Shown piece by piece: positions 45,480 to 53,840 of a stretch of 64,000 nt of DNA (positions are counted from its first letter, which is position 1; each line of letters opens with the position of its first letter). A model generated the notes under the pieces. That model was not told the DNA's origin and made no database searches. It worked only from the letters and a program-made list of their open reading frames with translations. This stretch comes from Commensalibacter papalotli (ex Servin-Garciduenas et al. 2014) (GTDB lineage Bacteria > Pseudomonadota > Alphaproteobacteria > Acetobacterales > Acetobacteraceae). The stretch is taken from contig NZ_ATSX01000003.1 of assembly GCF_000527695.1 (NCBI RefSeq), positions 1-64,000 of the forward strand, in the 5' to 3' direction. The translations under genes were made by a program, and so were the position numbers.

Positions 45480-46022
45480 CTAGTGTTGAGATTGAATAGA
45501 GCGTTCCAAAGATTGTTCTAAATCATTAGGAGAACTTTGTCCTTTTTGCTCTGTAGCAGGAGTAGAAGAAGGTTTCGTTACTATAGGATTTTTATCAACC
45601 TCACCTGTGCATCCAACAATACTCACATTATAAAGAGGATGTTCAAATACTGAAGCCCCTGGCTCTGCTACAAAGATCCAAGCTGCAAAAGGATTGGTTG
45701 GCAATTGACTGTCGGTTACCGTTACAAAAGCTGCACTGTCTGGAGAAGCAGTTATTGGACGCACAATACATTTTTTAACAGCAACAGTTAGCGTTTTATA
45801 TTGCGCAGATCCACCAACAGGAATAGTTAAGTTTGTAACGCTAGATTCTAGTTTATTTAAAATACGAATTTCTGCTTTAGGCTGACTGTACCAAGTATTA
45901 TCTACATGTGTTACTGGTTGTTTATTCAGATCTGATGTATTCGCCGCTGGTGGATCTGCATACGCATTCATCTCTACCAAAAAAAACGAACACATCGATA
46001 AAGCAAGCAAAAACTTTTTCAC
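45480..46022 (-). CDS. DUF2155 family exported protein
   Basis: A 180-residue protein with a signal peptide (1-22, cut near NAYA-DP). The core is a DUF2155 domain: the stretch AEIRILNKLESSVTNLTIPVGGSAQYKTLTV, with a Cys pair (KKCIV and VGCTGEVDK) likely bridged, and FAAWIFVAEPG in between. It is largely confined to alphaproteobacteria and of unknown function. The tail is Ser/Gln-rich. It overlaps the preceding 68-residue gene by 4 bp. Confidence 0.88.
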   Translation of the reverse strand: MKKFLLALSMCSFFLVEMNAYADPPAANTSDLNKQPVTHVDNTWYSQPKAEIRILNKLESSVTNLTIPVGGSAQYKTLTVAVKKCIVRPITASPDSAAFVTVTDSQLPTNPFAAWIFVAEPGASVFEHPLYNVSIVGCTGEVDKNPIVTKPSSTPATEQKGQSSPNDLEQSLERSIQSQH

Positions 46023-46225
46023 ACTACAGGACTCCGTAACTGATCCACAATTTGTTTTAATAAATCCCTCATACCTTGTTCATTAACCCCCATGATCAAA
46101 GCATCTTCAAATGAATCTTGCATCACTTGTATTAACTCGACATAGTTCTCATTCAGGATTTTAATTTTTTCTTTACAAAGAACAGGCTGTTGATCTGATT
46201 GCAACCATACAGGGTATTCTATCAT
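46019..46225 (-). CDS. Small conserved-position hypothetical protein
   Basis: A 68-residue frame lying between mlaD (12 bp upstream) and the DUF2155 gene (4-bp overlap). It is helical (LNENYVELIQVMQDSFEDALIMGVNEQGMRDLLKQIVD) with no signal or membrane helix, and its tight packing in an operon supports that it is translated. I do not recognise a family. Confidence 0.65.
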   Translation of the reverse strand: MIEYPVWLQSDQQPVLCKEKIKILNENYVELIQVMQDSFEDALIMGVNEQGMRDLLKQIVDQLRSPVV

Positions 46226-46237
46226 CAGCTTTGCTCT

Positions 46238-46759
46238 TTATTGTAATTTATCAGAAGGTTTATCACCTGTTGTTTTATTATCTGTTTTTGACATGTTGTC
46301 TGTAACAGAAAAAATAAATTTACTAAGTAATTCTTGTAAACTAATTGAACCCTGCGTATGGGTTAAAAATTGATTGGGTTTTAAAACTTTTTCATCACCG
46401 CCAGGGGAAAGATCAATGTATTTCCCCCCCAACAAACTGTCACTCGTAATCACAGCAGCTGTATCGGTGGGTAAACTGACATCGGGGCGTACAGTAAAAA
46501 CAACCGTGGCTTTGTAATCTTTTGGATTAACCTTTTGACCAGTAACTTGACCAACGGTAACCCCCGCTAATTTAACATCAGAGCCAACATCCAGCCCATC
46601 AATGTGCTCAAAAGAAGCTTTTAATGAATATCCACCATCATTGCGTTGCCCATGTCCAATAATTGCAAAAGTAACTGCTGTGATAAACACAACAATAACA
46701 ATTAATCCTGTAATAAGCTCTATAATCTGCTGTGTTTTTTTTGAGGACGTAACAAACAT
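46238..46759 (-). CDS. mlaD: MlaD-type lipid transport protein
   Basis: MlaD is the hexameric substrate-binding subunit of the Mla system that keeps outer-membrane lipid asymmetry; it is anchored in the inner membrane with an MCE domain in the periplasm. Here one N-terminal helix (about 13-37) is followed by an MCE domain (SLKASFEHIDGLDVGSDVKLAGVTVGQV) and a short Ser/Lys/Thr-rich tail. 173 residues, typical. mlaEF are not in the window. It lies between the NDUFA12 gene and DUF2155 gene, as in other alphaproteobacteria. Confidence 0.9.
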   Translation of the reverse strand: MFVTSSKKTQQIIELITGLIVIVVFITAVTFAIIGHGQRNDGGYSLKASFEHIDGLDVGSDVKLAGVTVGQVTGQKVNPKDYKATVVFTVRPDVSLPTDTAAVITSDSLLGGKYIDLSPGGDEKVLKPNQFLTHTQGSISLQELLSKFIFSVTDNMSKTDNKTTGDKPSDKLQ

Positions 46760-46777
46760 ATGGATAAACTCTATTCC

Positions 46778-47146
46778 TTATTCCCCAGGGGACCAGCTTT
46801 CATAATCCCCAGTTGCTTTGGCACGTTTTCCACCAGCATAATCGCTGCCTTGTGGATGATATGCGTTTGCACTACCTGTTGAATTTGAATGATAAGGGGC
46901 TTGCCATGGATGGCGTTTAGAGGCAGGGACCGCAACATCAGCACCGTGATGCAACCATACCCACCATTCAGGAGGAACCGCTGAAGGATCCTCATTTTTT
47001 TTATAAATAACCCAACGCTCATGACGGTGCTCACCACCGCCAAGGCGGGTTAACTTACGAGATTCGTAATAAGAGCGTCCATCAGCATCTTTGCCGACCA
47101 AACGTCCTTTAAACATCGTATGAAGGCGTGTTCCAAATGTTGTCAT
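46778..47146 (-). CDS. NDUFA12-type NADH:ubiquinone oxidoreductase subunit
   Basis: Homologue of the mitochondrial complex I accessory subunit NDUFA12 (B17.2), also found in alphaproteobacterial complex I. Motifs: GRLVGKDADGRSYYES, RWVIYKKNEDPSAVPPEWWVWLHH and the P-WQAPYHSN segment. 122 residues. First gene of the operon with mlaD, the 68-residue gene and DUF2155. Its presence indicates an alphaproteobacterium-type complex I elsewhere in the genome. Confidence 0.93.
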   Translation of the reverse strand: MTTFGTRLHTMFKGRLVGKDADGRSYYESRKLTRLGGGEHRHERWVIYKKNEDPSAVPPEWWVWLHHGADVAVPASKRHPWQAPYHSNSTGSANAYHPQGSDYAGGKRAKATGDYESWSPGE

Positions 47147-47453
47147 GATCTTAGTTCAATATATTCAATCTATTAATAACGGTTACTTTGAATTCTTGTA
47201 TAGAATTCTCTTAAACAAAAATATACCCTTTTCGTTAAAAAAGAGCAAAAATTCTTTTCAATTAATTTTTCAGCCCTTTCTTTAAACTGCATAATACTAA
47301 CTTTGTAAATAAGTAATTTTGCCCCTTTAAAAGCATATTTTTACCGATCGATAATTTTATCCACAATATCCACTATATCCATAGGGCTGTATAAATTTTT
47401 AAGCCAATATAGCTCTTATATTATGATGAAAAAGCACTTACACTTTATCTATT
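47147..47453. other. Divergent intergenic region
   Basis: About 307 bp between the NDUFA12 gene and the TSCPD gene, which read apart. AT-rich, no ORF of note, no recognised hairpin or operator. Promoters for both operons are expected here. Confidence 0.4.
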
Positions 47454-49034
47454 ATGAAAGCACAACATTTCTGGAATAGCGTCAGGATGCGCAATCTGCA
47501 AACTGCGATTGATCCCGATGCCCCCTTATACTCTGTAACCATTCCCGAAGATTGGGAAAACAACGCAGCAACCGCGATACTAGAACTGTGCCCCGAGCAT
47601 CAGTTGGATGTATCCCCGATTAAGGCCGATATCTTAATTGCCAATTGGGTGTTCCCGTTATGCGAACAGACAGATCAATTTACAGTGGAAGATTGGGAGC
47701 ATATCCTATTACATAGGCAAGCCTGTCCAAATGCCAGTATTTGGAAAAATGATACCAGCCAAAAACTGGGCATTACCATTAATTTGGCCGCATTTGCTTC
47801 TGCTGAGGCAGGATTTGATGCCCGTGCTTATCGCCATGTATTAGAGATTGCTGGGCACACATTGCGTATCTTATATAGACAGCAAGCCAACTTTATGAAT
47901 GGCGAGTTGCCTTTTACAGAGCTTACAGAATCGATTGATAAACAAAGCCAAAATAAACAATTTGACTTAACGCCTCAACCAAGTGCTGGCATTATTTACT
48001 TGTCTAACCTAGATGCATGCTTGGCTCAACTGGGTTTTGATTATGACAGTCATGACGGTAGGGATATTGCGTGTTGCTTGGCTTGCTTTGCAACATTATT
48101 AGCAAACGCAGGATGTGGTGCTGATTTCCTTCCTTTATCTCCTGATTGGAACGCTTTACCAGAGTTGACTTCAACAGCAAAAGATATATGGGCGTTGGCT
48201 TCTGAAGAACCAGCATCTCGCCTTGAGCGAATTGATACCAGCTTTTCCTTGCCTGGCAATCCTACTGATTTATTATTAGGGTCAGAAGCATGCGGCCTTG
48301 CTCCTATTTTCTCGCCTTTAAGAGAAGATGGCTTATTAAATTTCAGCACGCTGGCAAGATTAGCTCATAAGGGGTTAACATTAGAATCGGCTCTAGCAGC
48401 CTCTTTAGCAGGCGAGCAACTCTTGACGCCACCATCACAGCAAGCTCATTATGCTATGCATCAAGCTTTGGCTGGATTTGTAACCCATATGCCTGCACGG
48501 CCAAATCAAATTACTTATCCTTTATCTCAAAAAGCAATGCTGACACGTGGAACCAAAAGGCCTTTACCACCTCGTCGCAAGGGTATTACCCAGAAAGCAA
48601 GTATTGCAGGACGTGGATTATTTCTGCGTACTGGGGAATATGAAGACGGAACACTTGGGGAAATTTCCATTACCCCAACCAAAGAAAGTGCTATGGTCAA
48701 AGGTCTGCTCGACAGTTTAAGTCAGGCCGTCAGTATTGGGTTGCAATATGGTGCCCCCTTACAAGATTATGTATCTCACTTTGCCTATAGTCGATTTGGA
48801 ATTGCTGGCACGGTAGAGGGTGATCCCAATGCTCTATATGCAACATCATTCTTAGATTATAGTTTCAGAGTGCTTTCAGATGTTTATTTAAATGAATCCC
48901 TCGCTGATGCACCCAATAATTTACATGTTGGTGAGGATATGGTTCCTATGTTACCTTTGGAACTACCAGAGGATGATGAAACCCCTCCTTCTTCACCCCA
49001 TCCTCGTAATCGTAAATTTAAATTGGTTAGTTAA
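47454..49034 (+). CDS. NrdJ-like TSCPD-domain protein without a catalytic barrel
   Basis: A 526-residue protein whose C-terminal half (about 365-500) matches the TSCPD domain of vitamin B12-dependent ribonucleotide reductase NrdJ: EYEDGTLGEISITPTKESAMVKG, SIGLQYGAPLQDYVSHFAYSRFG and TSFLDYSFRVLSDVYL. The N-terminal half keeps short NrdJ-like patterns (an LARLAHKGLTLESAL stretch, an FDLTPQPSAG segment) but I see no complete active-site Cys set or thioredoxin tail. It is likely a reductase-derived regulator or partner, known only as hypothetical or TSCPD protein in alphaproteobacteria. It is 11 bp from the RidA gene. Confidence 0.75.
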   Translation: MKAQHFWNSVRMRNLQTAIDPDAPLYSVTIPEDWENNAATAILELCPEHQLDVSPIKADILIANWVFPLCEQTDQFTVEDWEHILLHRQACPNASIWKNDTSQKLGITINLAAFASAEAGFDARAYRHVLEIAGHTLRILYRQQANFMNGELPFTELTESIDKQSQNKQFDLTPQPSAGIIYLSNLDACLAQLGFDYDSHDGRDIACCLACFATLLANAGCGADFLPLSPDWNALPELTSTAKDIWALASEEPASRLERIDTSFSLPGNPTDLLLGSEACGLAPIFSPLREDGLLNFSTLARLAHKGLTLESALAASLAGEQLLTPPSQQAHYAMHQALAGFVTHMPARPNQITYPLSQKAMLTRGTKRPLPPRRKGITQKASIAGRGLFLRTGEYEDGTLGEISITPTKESAMVKGLLDSLSQAVSIGLQYGAPLQDYVSHFAYSRFGIAGTVEGDPNALYATSFLDYSFRVLSDVYLNESLADAPNNLHVGEDMVPMLPLELPEDDETPPSSPHPRNRKFKLVS

Positions 49035-49045
49035 AGGAAAGCAGT

Positions 49046-49507
49046 ATGCCAACCATACAAGAACGCTTGAAAGCATTAAAAATTATTCTGCCAACCCCTG
49101 CTGCTCCCGTAGCAAATTACGTACCAACCGTGCAAACCGGAAATAATTTGATTATCTCTGGTCAGCTCCCTTTGGTCGATGGCAAATTATTTGCAACAGG
49201 ATTATTAGGCAAAGACGTTGATGTCGCAGCCGGTGCCAAAGCAGCCCATTTTTGTATGATCAATATCCTTGCACAAGCTCAAGCTGCTTTAGTTGATTTA
49301 GAAAAAATTAAAAGATTGGTTCGCCTTGGTGGCTTTGTTGCCAGCACCCCAGATTTTACTCAACAAGCCGTTGTTATGAATGGCGCCTCTGACCTTGCTG
49401 TAGAAATCCTGGGCGATGCTGGACGACATGCACGCTCTGCTTTTGGAGTTGCATGTTTACCTATGAATGCATGCGTTGAAGTCGAAGCATGGTTTGAATT
49501 AAAATAG
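49046..49507 (+). CDS. RidA family protein
   Basis: Rid-family protein of 153 residues, trimeric chorismate-mutase-like fold. RidA hydrolyses reactive enamine and imine intermediates such as 2-aminoacrylate. The long form with the motif IISGQLPLVDGKLFATGLLGKDVD and the ending GRHARSAFGVACLPMNACVEVEAWFEL places it in the YjgH/Rid-like branch. The active-site Arg of canonical RidA appears as the Arg in the HARSAFG stretch. Cotranscribed with the TSCPD gene; AAAGGAAAG precedes the ATG. Confidence 0.9.
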   Translation: MPTIQERLKALKIILPTPAAPVANYVPTVQTGNNLIISGQLPLVDGKLFATGLLGKDVDVAAGAKAAHFCMINILAQAQAALVDLEKIKRLVRLGGFVASTPDFTQQAVVMNGASDLAVEILGDAGRHARSAFGVACLPMNACVEVEAWFELK

Positions 49508-49532
49508 TTTAATAAAGCTATTTTGATATTTT

Positions 49533-49571
49533 AAAAAAGCCCTTTTATCATCATGGTAAGGGGCTTTTTTT
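49533..49571. terminator. Bidirectional Rho-independent terminator
   Basis: A 10-bp stem (AAAAAAGCCC at 49533-49542 with 49561-49570) around an 18-nt loop, A-run on one side and T-run on the other, between the RidA gene and the converging permease gene. Confidence 0.8.
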
Positions 49572-49587
49572 ATTAATAATAGTCACA

Positions 49588-50904
49588 TCAATCAAATTGC
49601 ATTTCTGGTGGATCTTTTTTAAACATATTTGTTAAAAAGGCTAAATAGATAATGCCAAGACATAACCAGATTATACCCAGTGTAAATGCTAGTTTATCTA
49701 AACTAATAAACAGCCAAAAAGTCGTTCCTAAGCCTATTACTGGAAATATAAGATAAGAAAGAATTTGCCAACCAGAACGTTGCTTTTCCCTGACCCAAAA
49801 ATGGTTAATAACCGATAAATTGACAAACATAAACGCCAAGAATGCCCCAAAATTAATAAAAGACGCGGCGGTTAACACATCTATTTGAGTGCCGATCAAC
49901 GCAATCACTCCACATAGAAGAATATTATTGGTAGGTGTTGAAAAACGATTATTTAATTTCCCAAAAAAATTCTTTGAAATGACATTATCTTTCCCCATCG
50001 CATATAGTAACCGTGACGCACTGGTTTGTGCAGAAACACCAGAAGCAAATTGCCCAACCACTAAACCAATCAGAAAGAATGAAACAAACACATCCCCACC
50101 AATTTTTTTTGCAATTTCTATAGCTGCGGAATCAATATGTTGAAAAATAAATGAAGGATGCGCCAATTGCACAAAATAAGAGGTAACAATAAAAAGAACA
50201 CTTCCCGCCAAAGTCACCAAAATAATTGCTCTTGGGATTGTTTTTTGTGGATCTTTTGTTTCATCGGCAAGCGTTGTTACCGCATCAAACCCAAGAAATG
50301 AGTAACAAGCAACCGCTCCACCTGCCAAGATATAGGATAAATGCGCATATTCATTCCAAAAAGGTTTTAACGAAAATAAAGGGGTCGTGCCATCCGTAGT
50401 TACATAGTGAATGCTCAAAGTAACAAACGCCGCAATAATTAATATTTGAATAATCATTAAAAGGCTATTCACACTTTTCGCAAATTCCAAACCAATCACA
50501 TTAATCACCGTTGTCACAACAATAAAAGCAATTAACCAAAGACTCAAAGAAACGCTCGGAAACGCATCATGTAAAAAGGATGCTCCGATCAACCATATCA
50601 CCATCGGTATAAAGAAATAATCTAATAAAATAACCCAACCTGCAAGAAATCCCAGTTTATTACTGATAGATCGACGCACATAAGTATATGCAGAGCCTGC
50701 TACTGGATAAGCTTTCGCCATATGGCTGTAACTTAACGCAGTAAAAAACATTGCCACAGCAGCAGCCAAATAAGCCATCGGGACATTGCCCCTTGTCTCT
50801 TTAGCCAACTCCCCAAACGTTCCCAGAACAATAATGGGGGCCATATAAGCAACACCGAATAAAACCACTGCTGCTAATGAAAGAGTTCGTGTTAAATGAG
50901 GCAT
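49588..50904 (-). CDS. APC-superfamily amino acid or amine permease
   Basis: A 438-residue carrier with about 12 membrane helices. APC-family features include the N-terminal GVAYMAPIIVLGTFG and the AYPVAGSAYTYVRRSISNKLGFLAGW segment (consensus of YhdG/PuuP-type carriers). The substrate is not fixed; polyamine or amino acid is likely. It lies 46 bp after a carbon-nitrogen hydrolase gene on the same strand, suggesting uptake and breakdown of one nitrogen compound. Confidence 0.85.
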   Translation of the reverse strand: MPHLTRTLSLAAVVLFGVAYMAPIIVLGTFGELAKETRGNVPMAYLAAAVAMFFTALSYSHMAKAYPVAGSAYTYVRRSISNKLGFLAGWVILLDYFFIPMVIWLIGASFLHDAFPSVSLSLWLIAFIVVTTVINVIGLEFAKSVNSLLMIIQILIIAAFVTLSIHYVTTDGTTPLFSLKPFWNEYAHLSYILAGGAVACYSFLGFDAVTTLADETKDPQKTIPRAIILVTLAGSVLFIVTSYFVQLAHPSFIFQHIDSAAIEIAKKIGGDVFVSFFLIGLVVGQFASGVSAQTSASRLLYAMGKDNVISKNFFGKLNNRFSTPTNNILLCGVIALIGTQIDVLTAASFINFGAFLAFMFVNLSVINHFWVREKQRSGWQILSYLIFPVIGLGTTFWLFISLDKLAFTLGIIWLCLGIIYLAFLTNMFKKDPPEMQFD

Positions 50905-50950
50905 AGGTTTATTCCCTATAAATATATATAATTAAAAAACTAAGAATTTA

Positions 50951-51769
50951 TTAAGAAATAATCCAATCTGAATGCTTGGTATGATGTTGTATTTTCTGAC
51001 CCGTTATCTTCATTCTACGTTCTTTTAAATAATTAAATTCAGTTAGAAATTGAGTCATTTGTTTGGGGTCTATGTTCATTCTTATACTACATTCTTCACG
51101 ACCCGCCTCACATAACAACTGTCCCATTGGATTCACCACACAGCTGCCCCCATGAAAAACCAAACCATCATTTCCCAATCCAACACGATTAGTCATCACC
51201 GCAAACATATGATTTTCTTGTGCTCTGGCCATAATCGCAGTTCTGTGCGTTAATCCATAAGGGTCCATATTCCCATTGGTAACAATCAATAACTCGGTTC
51301 CTAACTCACCCAAAGCACGTGCAGATTCAGGATATTCAATATCAAAGCAAATCAGAAAACCGATTTTAACCCCTTGCCATTCAATACAGCTATATCGATC
51401 CCCAGCATCAAATATACCATGATCAGTAAGCCATAAATGCGTCTTACGATAATAAGCCAACAATCCGTCTTCTGGTGTAATGAACACGGTGGTATTATAG
51501 AATTTACCTTCATGTGCCTCTGCCATACCAACGGTAATAGCAATGTTTTTTTCTTTGGAAAGGGATTTTAATTGCTGGATGCCGGAACCATCCAAACTTT
51601 GAGAAACCATATTAAGATTTTCTTGCGTAGGAAAGCCGCTTAAATAAGTTTCTGGAAACACCATAATATCCGTTGCATCTGAACTATTCTTAATTGCACG
51701 ACGAACTTTATTTAAATTATATTCCAGATCACCATCTTTACATTCCAACTGAACCAGCTCAATTTCCAT
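50951..51769 (-). CDS. Carbon-nitrogen hydrolase (nitrilase superfamily)
   Basis: A 272-residue nitrilase-fold amidase. The catalytic triad is Glu in MVFPETYLSG, Lys in AYYRKTHLW and Cys in GFLICFDIEYPE; a second Glu is usual nearby. I start at 51769, where GAGGTGAAAGTG gives a strong ribosome binding site; an ATG at 51805 adds 12 residues. The substrate is an amide or N-carbamoyl compound, unknown. It precedes a permease gene on the same strand. Confidence 0.88.
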   Translation of the reverse strand: MEIELVQLECKDGDLEYNLNKVRRAIKNSSDATDIMVFPETYLSGFPTQENLNMVSQSLDGSGIQQLKSLSKEKNIAITVGMAEAHEGKFYNTTVFITPEDGLLAYYRKTHLWLTDHGIFDAGDRYSCIEWQGVKIGFLICFDIEYPESARALGELGTELLIVTNGNMDPYGLTHRTAIMARAQENHMFAVMTNRVGLGNDGLVFHGGSCVVNPMGQLLCEAGREECSIRMNIDPKQMTQFLTEFNYLKERRMKITGQKIQHHTKHSDWIIS

Positions 51770-51897
51770 CACTTTCACCTCGTTATCTTTACTAAAATTA
51801 CTCAAAACTTAATTTTATGATAACAAAATATCTTTATATGTTAAGAATAAAATATATTATTATTAAAAATAATCTTTAGAGTGTGATGGATTTATTA

Positions 51898-52359
51898 TTA
51901 AGATTTTTTTATAGGTTTATTTTTTGTTAAAATTATTCCTGCCTTTACGTTGAGTATCAACATCACAATATTCACCCCACCAGCAATGAGCTCAATCATT
52001 TGTACAATTAAAAATATGGAATTAAACTGTTCATGAACAGCAAGATAACGCAAATATAAAGCACAGGGAATTAAGATACAAAGACCATTTAATGCAATTA
52101 ACGACATGCGCTTTTTCTTATTAGAAGCAGTCTTATTATTTATTTTTCCTGCAATATTAAACCCTGTTCCTCCTGTTGCGACTAATGCAGGTATAAGAAT
52201 GAAAAAACCATAAGGAATTAAAAATTTTACGCTTTTGATATAATCAATGTTCCCTATTAATTCTGACGTAACAGTTGAAAGCCAAAAGATTAATAAAATC
52301 ACTAAGGCCATGACCCCAGTAATACGATGGATAAGGGACAGGACTTGCTTTTTTGTCAT
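51898..52359 (-). CDS. Four-helix membrane protein, MarR-linked
   Basis: A 153-residue protein with four predicted membrane helices (about 12-32, 46-62, 84-102, 118-138). The start LIHRITGVMALVILLIFWLSTV recalls the first helix of PepSY or cytochrome b561-like membrane proteins, with a His in the helix, but there is no second His set that I can be sure of. It overlaps the MarR regulator gene by 4 bp, so it is a likely target of that regulator. Confidence 0.7.
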   Translation of the reverse strand: MTKKQVLSLIHRITGVMALVILLIFWLSTVTSELIGNIDYIKSVKFLIPYGFFILIPALVATGGTGFNIAGKINNKTASNKKKRMSLIALNGLCILIPCALYLRYLAVHEQFNSIFLIVQMIELIAGGVNIVMLILNVKAGIILTKNKPIKKS

Positions 52360-52802
52360 TTCATATTTTCAATTGTGGCAATGATATCCGTTAAGCTCTT
52401 TACAGTAATATCAATATCCTGCTTGTTAAGATTTTTAAAAATACTCACTGCCATTTTTTCCCATTCTTTATTAATGGCATCAAAGGCCTTTTCACCAATC
52501 TCAGTCAATTGAAACAGCGATGATTTTTTATGAGCAGGGTTATGAAGCTGTTGGATATATTCAAGTTTCAACAACTCATCAATGGTTCGTTGCACCGCCT
52601 GACGCGTTAACCCCATCAGCCGCGCAATATGTGGCACTGTTAATGCCGTATTTTCTAACCGAATCGCCCCCAAAACTTTCCATTTTGATGTCGTCAACCC
52701 ATGCTCTGATGCCAACTGGTCGCCGATCAAGCTGATATCATGATAGGCTCTGAAAAGCCCGATAATTATTTTATTTTGTTGAGATATGATTTGCATTGTC
52801 AT
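52356..52802 (-). CDS. MarR-family transcriptional regulator
   Basis: A 148-residue winged-helix regulator. The HTH and wing lie at about 40-95 (TTSKWKVLGAIRLENTALTVPHIARLMGLTRQAVQRTIDEL), as in MarR/SlyA proteins that respond to phenolic compounds or oxidants and repress their own operon. Its ATG overlaps one palindrome and is 22 bp from a second (separate entries), consistent with autorepression. The downstream membrane gene overlaps it by 4 bp. Confidence 0.9.
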   Translation of the reverse strand: MTMQIISQQNKIIIGLFRAYHDISLIGDQLASEHGLTTSKWKVLGAIRLENTALTVPHIARLMGLTRQAVQRTIDELLKLEYIQQLHNPAHKKSSLFQLTEIGEKAFDAINKEWEKMAVSIFKNLNKQDIDITVKSLTDIIATIENMK

Positions 52803-52839
52803 AATGACAACAAATTAACAGTATGACAATATATTGTCA
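52796..52839. promoter_or_regulatory. Tandem palindromic MarR operators
   Basis: Two inverted repeats with the same half-site TTGTCA/TGACAA: TTGTCATAATGACAA at 52796-52810, covering the marR start codon, and TGACAATATATTGTCA at 52824-52839, a perfect 16-bp palindrome. Spacing of about 14 bp between them and their position at the regulator's 5' end suggest autorepression by MarR. Confidence 0.6.
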
Positions 52840-52981
52840 ATATAGTTCGTATGTGAAATAATGTTGAAAAATTCAAAATTTATAATAACATTAACAAAAG
52901 CATTATTATAAATTGATCAAAATCAAAGGATCAAAAAAACGTAACCGATGGGTTTTTAATTCAATTATAGGAACAAGCATA

Positions 52982-53800
52982 ATGAACATATATCTACTTG
53001 ATAGAAATATAATTATTGATATAGAAAAATTTCAAAAAAATAAAGAGTCCTTAAATGATAACTCCTTAAAATTGATAGATAAGCTACAAACACTAGATGA
53101 AAGCAACAATACCTTTAGCTGCATGCTCTCCGCAATAGAAGGTCATCATAAACGGCAACAAACAACTCAAGAGTTTGAGGAAACAAGCAAACAAGAAATT
53201 TTAATCCTTAAGAGCTTTTTTAAAAAAGCTAAAGTAGATGAAACGCCACTACTAAGTGCCATATCTGGTTTAAAAAAAGAAAGTGATCAAGCTCCTATAC
53301 ATTCAGAATTTAATTTATTTGCTAATTTTTTAGAAAACGTAAATTCTATTATATTCTCAGACGTAAAAAATGAACAAATATTACCACAGTGCGATAAAAT
53401 AATAGAAACAGCTCAAAAACTAAAAATACCAAAAAATCATTATATTGTTATTGCTTGTTTAGCCATTATCGCAGGTAGTTCAGAATGTAGAAAGCTGATA
53501 AAACCCACAAAAGATATCAAAAAAGAAAATGCCTATAATGTTATAAGCGATCTATCAATTATTCATTATTTTAACATACTTAGAAGCATGCCAGGCTTCA
53601 ATGAAAGTCAATTCATTTTTTTAACAAATGATCAGGGTTTACAATTTTTTCTAGATAATATAATTATCGAAAAGTCAATATATATGGGGCAAGATTCAGA
53701 AATTACTTTTATTCAAACAACAATAAAAGAATATAAAAAGCCCTTATTTCCTCGATTAAATGAAAAAGATTTTTTATTATTAATGGATAAATTAAAATAA
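52982..53800 (+). CDS. Orphan PIN-like domain protein
   Basis: A 272-residue protein that I do not recognise firmly. The N-terminus MNIYLLDRNIIIDIEKF looks like the first strand of a PIN-type nuclease (hydrophobic strand then Asp), and the C-terminal part VISDLSIIHYFNIL... FIFLTNDQGLQFFLDNI resembles the last PIN strands (Asp, then T-N-D). Middle region is helical. The composition is strongly AT-rich with many Lys and Ile, unlike neighbours, so it may be foreign. I chose ATG 52982, with AGGAAC upstream, over an ATG at 52913 that adds 23 basic residues. No antitoxin gene is beside it. Confidence 0.6.
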   Translation: MNIYLLDRNIIIDIEKFQKNKESLNDNSLKLIDKLQTLDESNNTFSCMLSAIEGHHKRQQTTQEFEETSKQEILILKSFFKKAKVDETPLLSAISGLKKESDQAPIHSEFNLFANFLENVNSIIFSDVKNEQILPQCDKIIETAQKLKIPKNHYIVIACLAIIAGSSECRKLIKPTKDIKKENAYNVISDLSIIHYFNILRSMPGFNESQFIFLTNDQGLQFFLDNIIIEKSIYMGQDSEITFIQTTIKEYKKPLFPRLNEKDFLLLMDKLK

Positions 53801-53804
53801 CAAT

Positions 53805-53835
53805 AAAAAAGGGCTGAAAACTCAGCCCTTTTTTT
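53805..53835. terminator. Bidirectional Rho-independent terminator
   Basis: A 13-bp perfect stem (53805-53817 with 53822-53834), a 4-nt loop, A-run and T-run. It lies between the PIN-like gene and pgk, which converge. Confidence 0.9.
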
Positions 53836-53840
53836 ATATC

